Positions 22,661 through 33,414 of a DNA stretch of 64,000 nucleotides are shown here, piece after piece; positions within the stretch are counted from its first letter, which is position 1, and every line of letters starts with the position of its first letter. Under the pieces are notes generated by a model. The model was given only the letters and a program-made list of their open reading frames with translations, made no database searches and was not told the DNA's origin. A program made the translations under genes and the position numbers. Location: NCBI GenBank assembly GCA_023101885.1, contig JALPQD010000053.1, positions 2,978,447 to 3,042,446 on the forward strand. The letters are read 5' to 3'. The DNA is from Typhlomys cinereus (lineage: Eukaryota > Chordata > Mammalia > Rodentia > Platacanthomyidae).

Positions 22661-23764
22661 AGTTATGACAAATTGGTAAATGTAGCAATTTGGTGAGAAG
22701 GGAGGGTAATCCAGTTAAGTTGTAGATCAGGTGAATGTGGGCTAAACAGTTGTAATTGTTAAAGTGATTAGTATCTCTGAAGAGAAACCATAAATTTTGC
22801 AGTAGAACAATAAGAAAGATACATTGAAGGCAAGGCCACACCATCAAAAGTACTAGTGCGTAACATGTAAATTCATTTAAAATGGGATGTATCTGAGAAG
22901 ATAGTGTGTCCAGGTTACTCCTCTTGAGCAGGGCTGTCTAGGGAAGTATTTTCCCAGGATCAGCTACAAAGGCACCTGGAGGCCTTAGAAACTATGGTCA
23001 AAGGGGACTAAGTTATGTTTTGAGCAGGCAGCAAGACTTGGTGTTACTGTCCATACAGTGTAGATATGTAACATGCAAGGGTAATGGGGTCATAGAAGTA
23101 TGCACCAAAGTTCCACAAGTTCTCTTGTGGAATAGTTCTGAAGGAAAGCTGTTGCTGGGAAAGGTACCAGGCCATTCCGCAAGCCCTTTCCCCTATTTTT
23201 TCCTATCGTTTCCATCCTGCTGGGTGGACGGCAGTAGAGAAAAACAAACAAACAAACAAACAAACAAACAAACAAACAAACAAAACTTTCAAAAACCCCA
23301 CCTCTACCCTTGTGCGATCCAGAGCATTAGAAGTTTTCCAGATAAGGGTGTGGTTTTAGGATCCAGGAGAAAACTTTAACCTTGAGACCCAGGGAACTGT
23401 AAACATGATGAGGAATCAGAAAAACAGAGAACATCTCTATTATTATCCCTGCTATCAGCAACCAGGCTAATCAGCAAGTAACCTCAGTCTATTGCTGAAA
23501 ATAGTGTGAAGAGCATGTAGGAAAACATTTCCAATAGTTCAAAGAGAACACATAAATCAGGAGTAAAACAGACCTGAGAAAACTTGCATGCTAACTTCAA
23601 CCATAAACACAGAGGAACATTGAGATTGTGTAGCCTGCAATACACTAACAGTAGAGCAAAGCAAGAACAAAACCCAAACACAGTTCAACTGCTGACTTGA
23701 CTGAATCAGTTGTCACTCAGAAGGATCAAAAACTACTTAACTACTTAACTCTGTCCATCTTTCT
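22661..23764. other. Gene-free stretch with an (AAAC)n microsatellite
   Basis: An (AAAC)n run lies at 23241-23284. Otherwise no gene or named repeat is convincing. Confidence 0.45.
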
Positions 23765-23965
23765 CTGCATTTAGAAGACTAAACTCAGAGCCTTAAGCAT
23801 GGCAGGTAAGTGCTACACTACTGAACTACAGCCCTGGATGCTGATTTGTTAGCTGGCCTTGAACTTGCTGTTCAGTTCAACATGGCTCTGAACTTGGAAT
23901 CCTCTTGCCTCTGCCTTCTCAGTTCTGGAATTATAGGTGTGTATCACCATGCCCAACTTTCATTC
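23765..23965 (-). repeat. B1/ID-type SINE remnant
   Basis: Antisense ID text ('aagcatggcaggtaagtgctacactactgaac') is followed by antisense B1 text ('gaacttggaatcctcttgcctctgc', 'ggaattataggtgtgtatcacc'). Diverged. Confidence 0.6.
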
Positions 23966-24039
23966 AGTCTCTAATACCTTATAATAGATATTCATCTTTC
24001 AACAAAATATTATCACGAGGCAGTCTTTCTGGTCAGTCT

Positions 24040-24385
24040 TTCTGGTCAGATGGCTAATTTCAACAACAAATGGAAATTCTGGAAATAGAAAACATGGTAA
24101 CAGAGATAAAGGTTGCACTTGTCAGGTTCATCAGTAATCTTGAAATTGTGGAAGAAAAGAATCAGAGAAGCTGAAGATAATTCAGTAGAAGTTATCCAAA
24201 GTGAGGCAGAAGTAAAAAAAAAAAAAAAAAAAGTAAAGTAAAACCAGATCAAAGGATCTAAGAATTGTATCACAGTATCAAGCAACCTAATATATATTTA
24301 TATAATTGGCATTCCAGAAGCAGAAGGAGATAGTGTGGTAAAGGAAATAATAGGAATAATTTTTCAAAATTAATAAAACATCATT
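24040..24385 (+). mobile_element. Old L1 ORF1 fragment
   Basis: The plus strand reads like the L1 ORF1 RNA-binding region ('ggcattccagaagcagaaggagatagtg…', the conserved 'GIPE' type phrase). It follows an A-run (24214-24232) that splits it. No long frame survives. Confidence 0.5.
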
Positions 24386-25360
24386 AAAACCTCCAAGAGG
24401 CTACACAAATTGGGTGGTGCTACTTAATAATACTACTCATTTAATAAACAAAACCTCAAATATCTTATTTGTTGAAAAATAAAGGTGATTTAAGTTTAAA
24501 ATATATTAGGCTTTGTTTCAATACCACACATGCTTTTCAGTAGGGGAGAGAAAAAGTTTGAATTATAGCAAATGTGTTGGAAATTAACCACTGGTATACC
24601 TGAGTTTTGGAAAATCAGTTGTCAAATGTAGTAGGAAAAAGCTGTTGAGAATGCCAAGCTCTTTGGCCAGGCACAGTCCCAGTAGACGGTGAGAGGAATC
24701 TGTCATGACTTTGGTTTGTTTTTATCCAGGTCCATGACATACTTATTAATTATGCTCCATGAGCCAGACAGGTGTTCAACAGGAAGCCAGAGGCTAGTTG
24801 CAACTTGACAGGAATACATTAGCACCGGAGAGAAAAGACAAAAATCATCTGCCAATTAGCAGGCTTACGCAAACACTGGTACCATTACTGGCATGGATGC
24901 TAAGAGAATATGGTGGGCAGACTGAACACACAGAAGCAGAGGGGGACCACAGCAAGGACCCTGTGACCCAGAGCAAAGGGATGTTCAGGAAGGAGTTAAA
25001 ATGGGTTGAATATCGGGTTTATGCAGCTGGGATGGTGGTAATTCTGGGTGTGTATCTCCTTTCTGCTACCCTACATCTGATCTCATGCATCTTATGTTCT
25101 GTTGTCTACAAATGCAAGACGGGCAGCAGAGACAACCTCTTTATTTTCTACCCATCTGTCGGCTTCACTTTATAGGCTGTAGGTCTTCTTTTGAAAGAAC
25201 AAAAACAAAGCAAAAAGGGAATTTAATAGTTTTGGAGGAAAATAACATTTACAATAAGATGTAGTAAATAAAATGTTGAAAATGGGAAGTTATTTGAATA
25301 CTGTTAAGTATAACCATGTAAAAATGTAACCATGAGAAAAAGACCAGAAAGTCATACCAC
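24386..25360. other. Unclassified gene-free stretch
   Basis: A 125-codon plus-strand open frame at 24798-25175 shows a hydrophobic middle but no recognised family, no neighbouring exon signals and no codon-level support. I treat it as chance. Confidence 0.4.
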
Positions 25361-25364
25361 AGTT

Positions 25365-25480
25365 CAAACATTTGGTTATAAATGTCTGTAATTCCAGCAT
25401 GCAGGAGGCTGAGCAGAGGATCATGAGTTTGCAGTAGCAAGACTGTGTCTCAAAGCAAACACAAAACAAGTACGAAAGGA
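25365..25480 (+). repeat. B1-like SINE remnant
   Basis: 'gtaattccagcatgcaggaggctgagcagagg…' and '…gactgtgtctcaaag' give the B1/7SL-derived pattern followed by an A-rich tail. Confidence 0.55.
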
Positions 25481-25609
25481 AACAAAAAGAAATATTCCAA
25501 CCAACAGCAGTGTTTGTTAAGGGGATAAACTTCGAATATATTTTCCCACTTATTTCTGGATGTTTCCTTTTTTAACATAACTAAGGTTTTATATTTTGGA
25601 TATTTCTTT

Positions 25610-25722
25610 CTTATGTTCATAGCATATCACTGTGTAGGCTGACCTCAAACTCTTGATGCTCCAGTCTCAGACTCCTGTGCGCTGGGATTATAAGAACGTG
25701 TTGCCACCAGATCTGATGGTAG
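25610..25722 (-). repeat. B1-like SINE remnant
   Basis: 'gtgtaggctgacctcaaactc' to 'gcgctgggattataag' is the antisense B1 pattern. Confidence 0.55.
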
Positions 25723-25824
25723 CTAAAACAAAACGAAACATTTTGGGACCAAAGAATTAGTTTTTAATTCAGTGATAATCAAACAAACTTTTATTTACAA
25801 TAACTAAAATGAGTGACAAGATTT

Positions 25825-25990
25825 TTTTTTTTAAGATTAAGGTAGAATTTATTAGAGGAGAGAAAGAATGAGACTCACAGACTCCAGATACGGAGTACCA
25901 CGAGGGGTTAGGGTGCCATGGAGAACTCATGGACTCCAGACATGGAGCGTCATGAGGGGCAAGTACCAAAGATGGCTGCCAAGGTTAGGT
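25825..25990 (-). repeat. Unclassified LTR-like repeat, minus-strand copy
   Basis: 'ttaaggtagaatttattagagg' followed by two related blocks ('actcacagactccagatacgg' and 'actcatggactccagacatgg') is the reverse complement of the element at 29755-29945. The antisense AATAAA-like end and the internal duplication suggest the R/U5 part of an LTR. Confidence 0.4.
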
Positions 25991-26039
25991 ACTTTTATAT
26001 ATTTAGGGAAGGCCAGGGAAAATGTGTTTTAAAAAGTCT

Positions 26040-26290
26040 GCCTAAGCCAGGTATGGGTGTTGTATTTATAATTCCAGGAAAGAGATTCACAAGTTTAAGA
26101 ACAGTTTAGGCTGTGTAGCAAACGTGAAACACATACTGAATCCTTGTCTCAGAAAAATCAAAACCAACCAACTAAGCAAACAAAAGAACAGGCTAGATAT
26201 ATTTCAGTGCTTTAAGTTCAATTTCCAGTACTGAAAATAAATAAACAAACAAACAAATAAATAAATAAATGCCCCCCCCCCAAAAAAAAC
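26040..26290 (+). repeat. B1-like SINE remnant and A-rich simple repeats
   Basis: 'gccaggtatgggtgttgtatttataattccagg' to '…ccttgtctcag' is a diverged B1. It is followed by (AAAC)/(AAAT) repeats around 26240-26268. Confidence 0.5.
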
Positions 26291-26319
26291 CCTTAAGCAA
26301 AAAACAAAACAAAACAAAA

Positions 26320-26550
26320 TGCTGGCCATGGTGTTTCGTACCATTAAGTATGCTTTGGATAGGGCAGAAAGATTGAGTTTGAGGTCAGGCTGGGATATGC
26401 CTTGCAAATCATGATGGCACACATTGTCAACTGGCCTATAATGCTAGAACTTGGGAGACAGAGGCGGGAGAATCAGGAGCTCAAGTTCATTCTCAGGTAA
26501 ACAGTGATAATAAGGCCAGTCTGAACTACATAAGACTCTCTGTCGAAAAA
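26320..26550 (+). repeat. Diverged B1-like SINE(s)
   Basis: 'gctggccatggtgtttcgtaccatt' and 'aatgctagaacttgggagacagaggcgggag…' resemble two diverged B1 copies on the plus strand. Confidence 0.5.
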
Positions 26551-26589
26551 ACATATTTGAAGGCATTGTGTAACTACCAAACAAGGAGC

Positions 26590-26990
26590 AATTATGGAGA
26601 CAAGAACCAGGTGAAAAATCTCTTTCTCAGATTTCCTGTTGGAGTTTCTCTCTTAGTTCCTGACAGAGTACATTCATTATATTTATTATTGACCTTTGGA
26701 ATTCATTATGTCCATTGCTTTCTTCTTGACTGTCCTCCAAGTTAAGTCCTTCTTGACTGTTATTCTCATTAGGGTCTGATCTTATAGGATTGGTGGGTTT
26801 TGGACGGGATATATCTTCCCTTTTTTGGGTGTATTTTGTGTTTTTACAGTGTGATTTGGGCATTTTGAGTTTGGTCTTTGGTTGCTTTCTTCAGTTTATG
26901 TTCATGGCTTTCCTGCATTGAATGGAGTCATCAGTTTCTAATTGTTGTTGGGCAAGGTTTCAAGATTTATTTGAACTCTATGCTGCCTGA
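26590..26990 (-). mobile_element. L1 ORF1 N-terminal fragment, inverted relative to the next L1
   Basis: A minus-strand open frame (26863-26627) starts MPKSHCKNTKYTQKREDISR and continues into an Asn/Glu-rich stretch and a helix, as in the N-terminus of rodent L1 ORF1p. It lies head-to-head with the plus-strand L1 that starts about 90 bases to the right. Confidence 0.6.
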
Positions 26991-28009
26991 AACCCAACTA
27001 TCTTGAAATTTATTTAGTAATGACGGTTAAATGGGTATAAATGGAAATAAAAGTATGCTTATCTTATTTCTTGGTGGTAGATGTTTTATCTAGAGCTATT
27101 AGACAAGAAAAAGAAATAAAAGGGATACAAATAGGAGAAGAAGAAATCAATTTATCCTATTTGCAGATGACATGATCCTTTATCTGAGAGACCCCCAAAA
27201 ACTCTACCAGGAAAATCCTGGAACTAATACATAAGTTCAGCAGAGGGGCAGGGTACAAGGTCAGTGTTCAAAAATTGGTGACTTTCTTATATACCAAGGA
27301 TGTAAAACGTGAGGAAGTCCTAAGAAAAACAATTCCATTTACCATAGCCTCTAAAAAAACTGAAATACCTTGGTATAAATCTAATCAAGGAATTGAGAGA
27401 CCTGTACAACAAAAACTTTAAAAACTCTAAAGAAAAATATTTCAAAGACACCAGAAGGTGGAAAGACCTCCCGTGCTCCTGGATCACTACAATTAACATC
27501 ATAAAAATGACCATCCTACCAAGAGCAATATACAGATTTCAATGCTATACCAATCAAAATTCCAAGGCAATTCTTCATAGAAACTGAAATGTTCAACAAA
27601 TACCTTAAAAATATTCCACCTTTCTAGCCATCAGGGAAATGCAAATCATAAGTACCCTGAGATATCATCTCACTTCGGTCAGAATGGCAAAAATCCAAAA
27701 GATGTGCACCAACACATGCTGGAGAGGATGTGGGAAGAAAGGGACCCTCATACATTGCTGGTGGGAATACAGACTTGTACAACCACTATGGCAATAGTAT
27801 GGCAGTTCCTAAAAAAGTTAAAAATTGAAATGCCATATGACCCTGCTATATCACTGCTCAGAATCCCCCCAAATACTTCATTGTATGGTAGTGACACATG
27901 TACATCCATGTTCATTGTAGCACTATTCACAATAGCAAAGTCATGGAATCAACTTAGATGTCTGACAGCTGACAAATGGATAATGAAAATGTGGCACATA
28001 TACATGATG

Positions 28010-28014
28010 GAATA
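28010..28014 (+). repeat. Target-site duplication, left copy (LTR)
   Basis: gaata, repeated at 28373-28377. Confidence 0.8.
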
Positions 28015-28372
28015 TGTAACAGTTACTCTTAACTATTGCTGCGAGAGAGCACCCAAAATCGATCAACTTAAGGGAGAAAGGGAGGTTTATTCAGCTTACA
28101 GTTCCAGAGGGAAGGTACAGTCTCTCAAAGCAGAGGCGGCATGGCTGGCTGGCCAAAGCTGGAGGAGGCTAAGTCACTGCAGACATCTTGGAAGCTGAGA
28201 GCTGCAAGACTGCTTGCAGCAAAGGCAGATATCTCCTGGAGGTAGGGTGGGACTAATCCACCTCAAGGCCCACTCCTTGTGACTGCCTTCCTCCAGCAAG
28301 GCTCCACCTCTCAAGGTACCATGACCTTGCCAAACACATGAGACTGTGGGGGTCACATTTCAAACCATAACA
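28015..28372 (-). mobile_element. Solo MaLR (MST/MT-like) LTR inside L1
   Basis: 358 bp, TGTAACAG…ATAACA on the plus strand, flanked by the 5-bp duplication gaata (28010-28014 and 28373-28377). Removing it leaves continuous L1 sequence. Read on the minus strand it starts TGTTATGGTTTGAAATGTGA and ends with AATAAA about 75 bases before the terminus, as in MaLR LTRs. No internal region is left, so this is a solo LTR formed by recombination. Confidence 0.85.
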
Positions 28373-29559
28373 GAATACTACACAACTATCAGCAAAAACG
28401 AAATTTGCTGCTAAATGGATGGAGCTGGAAGAATTTATACTGAATGAAATATCCCAAGCATAGAAAACCAGACACTGCATGTTCTCCCTTGTAAGTGGAA
28501 CCTATGTCAAGCTGTCATGACACACTGAAGAGGAAGTCTTTTTATTACTTTACAACCATGAAGGATTCAAAATAGGAAAGTAGGACAAAGAAGACCCAAA
28601 GAGAATGAAGACTAAGGAGCAAAGTTCAATAGAGGAATAAGGCCACTGTCAAGAAAGATCTGTAGTTAGCAAAATATCTGATCAATCCACGATCAGTCTC
28701 TTTCCTAATTCCTGGTGTTTGGATTGGTTTGACACACTGGTTATGTGTTTCCCTTCATGGTGGGGGTAGTGATTAGTTGACAGCTGGATGATGTCCTGGA
28801 GGTTGACCCCACCCATTAGTGTGCCCAACTCCTGACCCTCCCTCTCCTTCAAGCCTTCTCTTTTATAAAGGCCTTTCTCTAACAGTTTCTGTATTGGTGG
28901 TTAGGAGAGGATCTCAACACCCAGATAGGATGCAGCCTTGTATAGTGCAAGAATAGCAAGATGGACAACAAACAACTTGAATACAGAACACCGGCAACCC
29001 TACAATGATCACCAGCCAAATCTCTCCCCATGTGGAGGCTCAGAGAACTGTGCAACAGGGGACAGTAAGAGTGCAAGAGCTTCAAGATGGTTCCGTTGCT
29101 GGACAGGTCACTCCACTCAAAACAGGGCAGCCGCAGCCAGGAACTCACAACAATGGGACTTGAGCTCATCAGACCTGCACAGTGGTGAACATGTCAGCAT
29201 GCTCCCATAGTCTGGCACTGATCTCAGGAGAGAAGGGGTCAGACAGAGAAAGGGAGTACCCATATCAGTGGGCTACCCAAGGAAGGCCCACCGAGCTCTG
29301 AACCCCCATGATAGCAGATGATACAAAGGGAACCCCAGGACCCACAGAACCGAAGGACAGGAGAATAGGAGGGAGTAGACTGGGCCCACGTAGGGATAGA
29401 AGGGAGGGTGGAAGGAATGGGAGGAAAGGTGGAATGGGATAGGAGTGGGAAGGGAGGGAGGGAAAATGGAAGGGGTAATGAGGGTGGCAAGAGGCATGTA
29501 TATAAAAATGTTAATTTAATAAATTTATTTAAAAAAGTAAAAAGAAAAAGAAAAGCTGC

Positions 29560-30500
29560 CACAATTCATAACATATAACTTGAGTTATATGTGGGAAATC
29601 CAAAAGTATCTATAGGTAAAATCTATAAGAATAAATGGATGCATTTCACAAGGTAACTAGACTAAAGATCGGTATAGGAAAGTCAACTGGACTTCTATGC
29701 ATTAACAACAAAATTATAAAATAAAACCTAAGATGATTTATATAGTTGTCACCAAATAAGGGCTCTCTTGCTCCTAATAGACTCCATGTCTGGAGTTCAT
29801 GAGTTCCTATCTGACTTTTCTCTTACCTCACATGGATTCTGTGTCTGGAGTCTGTGAGTTCTTGGCGGTTCTCTTACCCCTCATAGATTCACATCCATGA
29901 GTTGCATTCTTTCTCTTCTTAATAAACTCTGCCTTAATCCTCAAAAAAATCACTAAATAACAAGGAATCTCTAGTCAAAATGATGCAAAAACTCCATGCA
30001 TAGCTTATGAAATACTCAATAAAACTAAAGAAGACACATCGAATGAGGCATGTATCATGTAAAGAAGACACAAACAAACGAGACATGTAAATGAGCATGC
30101 ACATATACAGGTAAATATATAGTAAATCCACAATGTAACACAAGGGATCAGGATTTAAAAAATAAACAGAAAATACAGATGTGTACAAATTTCTACCAAA
30201 CTCATTTGTGACTTCATATAAGTTAAGTTTCACTGTTTTCATTTTTCATGAAAACTAACAACTGGATTCTAAAATGCATATTGAAATATAAATTATCAAG
30301 GATAATAAGACAATCTTGAGGAATATGGAATTCTGTCTATTAGTTGTCAAAACTTTAGGTATATTATACAGTAAATTCACAATGTAACATAAGGAGCCAG
30401 GATAAAGAATAAACAGAAAATACATACGTGGACACTTGATTTATAACTAATGTGAAACTGCACAAGAGTGGAGAAAAAAATCTTTAAAGTAAATTAGCCA
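29560..30500 (+). mobile_element. Old L1 ORF2 fragments
   Basis: 'gtcaactggacttctatgcattaacaac…' (about 29690) and 'caactggattctaaaatgcatattgaaa…' (about 30260) are diverged L1 ORF2 reverse-transcriptase text, split by the LTR-like repeat at 29755-29945. Frames are destroyed. Confidence 0.5.
29755..29945 (+). repeat. Unclassified LTR-like repeat, plus-strand copy
   Basis: Related blocks 'actccatgtctggagttcatgag' and 'gattctgtgtctggagtctgtgag' are followed by AATAAA (about 29921) and a short tail. It is the reverse complement of the element at 25825-25990. It resembles an LTR R/U5 end with an internal duplication. I do not recognise the family. Confidence 0.45.
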
Positions 30501-30539
30501 GGTTATTTGGATCTCTATAGAAGAAAAAGCAAAAATAAA

Positions 30540-31085
30540 GGTGTGTGTATGTGGATACATGTATGTGTGTAGATTCGTGAGTATGCATGCATATATGTGC
30601 ATGCATGTGCATTCATATGTTTGTGTGTATATGCTTGCAGGTCAGAGGACAGTCTTAGGAATTTTGCCCATTTGCTTTGACACAGGGTTTCTTGGCCTGG
30701 AACTCATCAATTAGGCTAGTGAGCTCCAGAGATTCTTGTCTCTGCCGCTATAGCACTGGGATTATTCATGCATGCCGCCATGCTTGTTTTTTTTTTTTTT
30801 TTTTTATTTCAGCTCATACAAACTTATTAGATACACCAGTTCCCTCCCTTCCTCCTCCTCCCCCCCCCCCCGTACCCCCTGCTCCCCCTCCCCACCCCTC
30901 TCCCTCCCCATCCCCCAGTGCCTCCCGCCCCAATTCCCAGAGAGTCCTTTCTTGTGGCCATGCTTGTTTTTTGTTTGTTTGTTTGTTTGTTTGTTTTATA
31001 TTCATTCTTAATGTGGGTTTTGGGGCGTTGAACTCAGGCCCTCAAGTCTGCAAACACTTTGCTAATTGAGCTATCTCTCCAAGCC
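30540..31085 (-). repeat. B4-type SINE split by an L1 insertion
   Basis: An antisense B4: 'gcaggtcagaggacag', 'gacacagggtttcttggcctgg' and 'gcactgggattattc'. It is interrupted at 30792-30956 and continues with 'gtgggttttggggcg' and 'gctaattgagctatctctcc'. A (GTTT)n run (30966-30998) follows the insertion. Confidence 0.65.
30792..30956 (-). mobile_element. Very short 5'-truncated L1 in the SINE
   Basis: About 165 bases of L1 3' end in antisense: poly-T, 'atttcagctcatacaaactt', a pyrimidine tract, and '…gagagtcctttcttgtg'. The duplicated target gccatgcttgttttt occurs at 30777 and again at 30957. This is a clean record of target-primed reverse transcription. Confidence 0.8.
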
Positions 31086-31409
31086 TTGTCAGCTTTTAAA
31101 ACCGTGCCATTTTCTTTTTCACTCCACTCCACAACTGGGCTTATTAGAAAGATACTCCCTCCTTCAGGAGATTTGAACCATACATACCGCTGCCCAGGCA
31201 CAAGAATCCTTAATTTGGCCCCAACACTGATCATAAGAAAAAGATCGCCCACCTCTTTTCTTTGTTTACCTGAGCCATTTTGGGTTTGCTTGGAATTCAT
31301 GACTTAACTTTCTCCAGAGAGTTAGTTAGGTAAGTAATACATTTTCTCATGCCCTGATATGTGTCTCATTATGAGTTCTGATAATCAAATCAAGTTTTGG
31401 ATAGGACTC
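31086..31409. other. Unclassified intergenic sequence
   Basis: No gene supported. Short overlapping frames on both strands are uninformative. Confidence 0.4.
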
Positions 31410-31861
31410 TGCTGTGTTTGAATAACTCCATCAAAACTCTTGTTGAAATCTAGTTTCTATTGGGAGGTATTCAGAGATAGGATACCAAAATAAGGAGGAG
31501 AAAGAGGAGGAGGAGTGGAGGGAAGAGCAGGCCAGGTGGGACATTGAAAAGTGATTGGGTATAAGGCCTCTGACTCCACAAATTATTAATCCACTTATGG
31601 ATTAATGTATCAGTGAATTAACAAGTGATCGCTTCAGTAGCTTTGTTATAAAATTAAACTCCTTCTGGTTAGCCAGCTTTGTCTTACCTTGTGCTGCCTT
31701 CTGCATATCATTCTGTGAGAAGTCTCTTAAAACCAGGCTAAGCCACATGCTCATGCTGTGCTCTTGGATTTACAGAACTATAACTAAATATATATATTTT
31801 TCTTTATAAATTATGAATCTCTGGCATTCTATTATAGCAAGAGAAAATGGACTAATATTCA
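31410..31861 (+). mobile_element. MaLR (MST/MLT1-like) LTR
   Basis: Starts TGCTGTGTTTGAATAACTCC and ends 'attatagcaagagaaaatgg' followed by 'actaatattca'. This is the typical MST/MLT1 order, with a GGA-rich middle and 'ataactaaatatatat…tctttataaatta' near the 3' end. Diverged. I see no target duplication. Confidence 0.7.
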
Positions 31862-31936
31862 TCCCCTAATTTTAGGATGGTTAACAAATCATAAAACTTC
31901 TAGACTATCATATCAAGTATCTTAATTAGCAAGCTT

Positions 31937-32030
31937 TTTTTTTTTTTTTTTTTTACAGTGTTACAGATCACCGATTCAGGGTATTGTGCACATTAGATAA
32001 GCACTCTACTCTGAGCTACATCTACAGCCC
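31937..32030 (-). repeat. ID-type SINE
   Basis: A poly-T run followed by antisense ID text: 'tacagtgttacagatcacc…', '…gataagcactctactctgagc' and 'tacatctacagcccc'. Confidence 0.65.
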
Positions 32031-32047
32031 CTTAATTAGGACATTCT

Positions 32048-32294
32048 CTCTCTCTCTGGTTTTTTTTTTTTTTTTTTTTTGGCCTGTGCATATGTGTGTA
32101 CAAGAGAGCACTTGATTGAATCATCCTAGATTGTGCTACCTCCTTATTACTTTTGCTCTGGGGTTTCCCAGGTTCCAACTTCTGGTGCCAGAATTGCAGG
32201 CCACCCAGCATTTTAATATGGGATCTGGGGAATCTAAACTTAAGTTCTTTTTCTGGTGAGGCAAAGGCTTTAACCATTGAACCATCTCCCCGGC
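32048..32294 (-). repeat. B2-superfamily SINE with target duplication
   Basis: A poly-T run at the left, antisense body and head ('accatctccccggc'). Flanked by cttaattaggacattct (32031-32047) and cttaattaggatattct (32295-32311), a 17-base duplication with one mismatch. Confidence 0.85.
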
Positions 32295-32311
32295 CTTAAT
32301 TAGGATATTCT

Positions 32312-32884
32312 TAACTATAGAAAAATTATGCATTGGACTATATTAAAATCAAGATTTTTTTATAAAGAGTTAAGATAGATTTGCTACCTGCAGCAAGCAA
32401 GAAAAACACTTGGATAATGTCCAAAGCAGTGACCTCCCCAAACAAAGGAAGCATGGGGACTTTTTGGGGGGAAAGCACTATAGGTGTGGACACATCCCTG
32501 AATTTGTTCAGTTAAAGAGCACATTCCCGAGTATTTAGTTTAAGGTCATAGTTCAGGAAAGAAAAATGGCTGGTACATTTTTGGGCATGCTTAGCTCAAG
32601 GTCATGGAGCATGAGTTTAAAAGATTAAAAAGGCAAAAAGGAATGTTTTCGGGCATGTTCAGTTTGAGTCATAAAAATGGCTGACAGAAATACCTTGAGG
32701 CATGCTCAGTTTTTTCTAGCAATTTTTAGTTCTGTCTTGATTTTTGCACCTATCTTCTTTGGAATGATAAACACAGAGTCATACTTTGATGTAGATTTGC
32801 AGGCTAGAAATATTTTATAATCTCCCAAGCTTTAAATTGCTGAGAACCAGGGTCAGAGATTTCTTTTAGTTCTTCGCTGAAGTT

Positions 32885-32885
<1 letters not shown>
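32312..32885. repeat. Unclassified stretch with a degenerate repeated motif
   Basis: Between about 32500 and 32725 a loose unit recurs: 'gagtatttagtttaaggtcat', 'ggcatgcttagctcaaggtcat', 'ggcatgttcagtttgagtcat' and 'ggcatgctcagttttt', with 'aaaatggctg' in two of them. Spacing is irregular (roughly 55-80 bases). This could be a decayed LTR U3 with duplicated enhancers, or another old tandem repeat. Confidence 0.45.
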
Positions 32886-32886
<1 letters not shown>

Positions 32887-32934
<48 letters not shown>

Positions 32935-33178
32935 ACAATATAACCCCTGACTCTCATTGGTCAGGTGCTGTCCACATTGTTTCTTGAGACAGGGTCTCTC
33001 ATTGGCTTGGTACTCACCAAGCAGGCCGGGCTGGCTGACCTGAGAGCAACCAGTGAGGAGCTAACAAATGTGTGCTTCCACGCCTGGCCTATTTTTTTTT
33101 GAGGTGGGTTCTGGGAATTGAACTCAGGTCCTTCTGCTTGCAAGCAAACCAACTGACTCATCACTCCAGCTTTCCTCT
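32887..33178 (-). repeat. B4-type SINE with (TG)n
   Basis: A TG-repeat (32887-32932), then antisense B4: 'cttgagacagggtctctcattgg', 'aaatgtgtgcttccacgcctggcc' and '…actgactcatcactccagc'. Confidence 0.7.
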
Positions 33179-33414
33179 GACATTTTTTTAATAGTCAGAC
33201 ATCCTGGACAAGTCTTACTTTCAGGGTGAAGACATTTTTTTACTCGCCTGTATCTCTGGAGTCAGCCCGAATGGAGGTTATCTTCAATACTTCAGATCCG
33301 GGCCAGGGTGCAATTTCAGACATGTGCTGACCCTCGAGTGATTTCTAATCCTTCTAGTTCTTCTCTACTCTGTTATTAAGACTCTGTTAGCCAACTCAAG
33401 ATCCAGCACCATCT

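Larger units (their letters stand above)
27085..29545 (+). mobile_element. L1 LINE, rearranged, interrupted by a solo LTR
   Basis: The plus strand begins in the ORF2 palm near the catalytic FADD region ('…cagatgacatgatcc'), with in-frame stops. It runs to 'caattcttcatagaaactg' at about 27590 and then jumps, by an internal deletion, to the C-terminal region (27610 onward: …HQGNANH…, then [20 protein letters not shown] from 27704). It resumes after the LTR at 28378. A 3' UTR with a GGGA-rich tract (29390-29480) and an A-rich end closes it near 29545. The segment 28500-28915 does not match the other L1 3' UTRs here and may be another insertion. Confidence 0.75.

Noticed and set aside
24798..25175. 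125-codon plus-strand open frame with a hydrophobic segment, possibly a small membrane protein
   Set aside because: No recognised domain, no splice or promoter context, and the region is full of decayed repeats. Chance opening is more likely.
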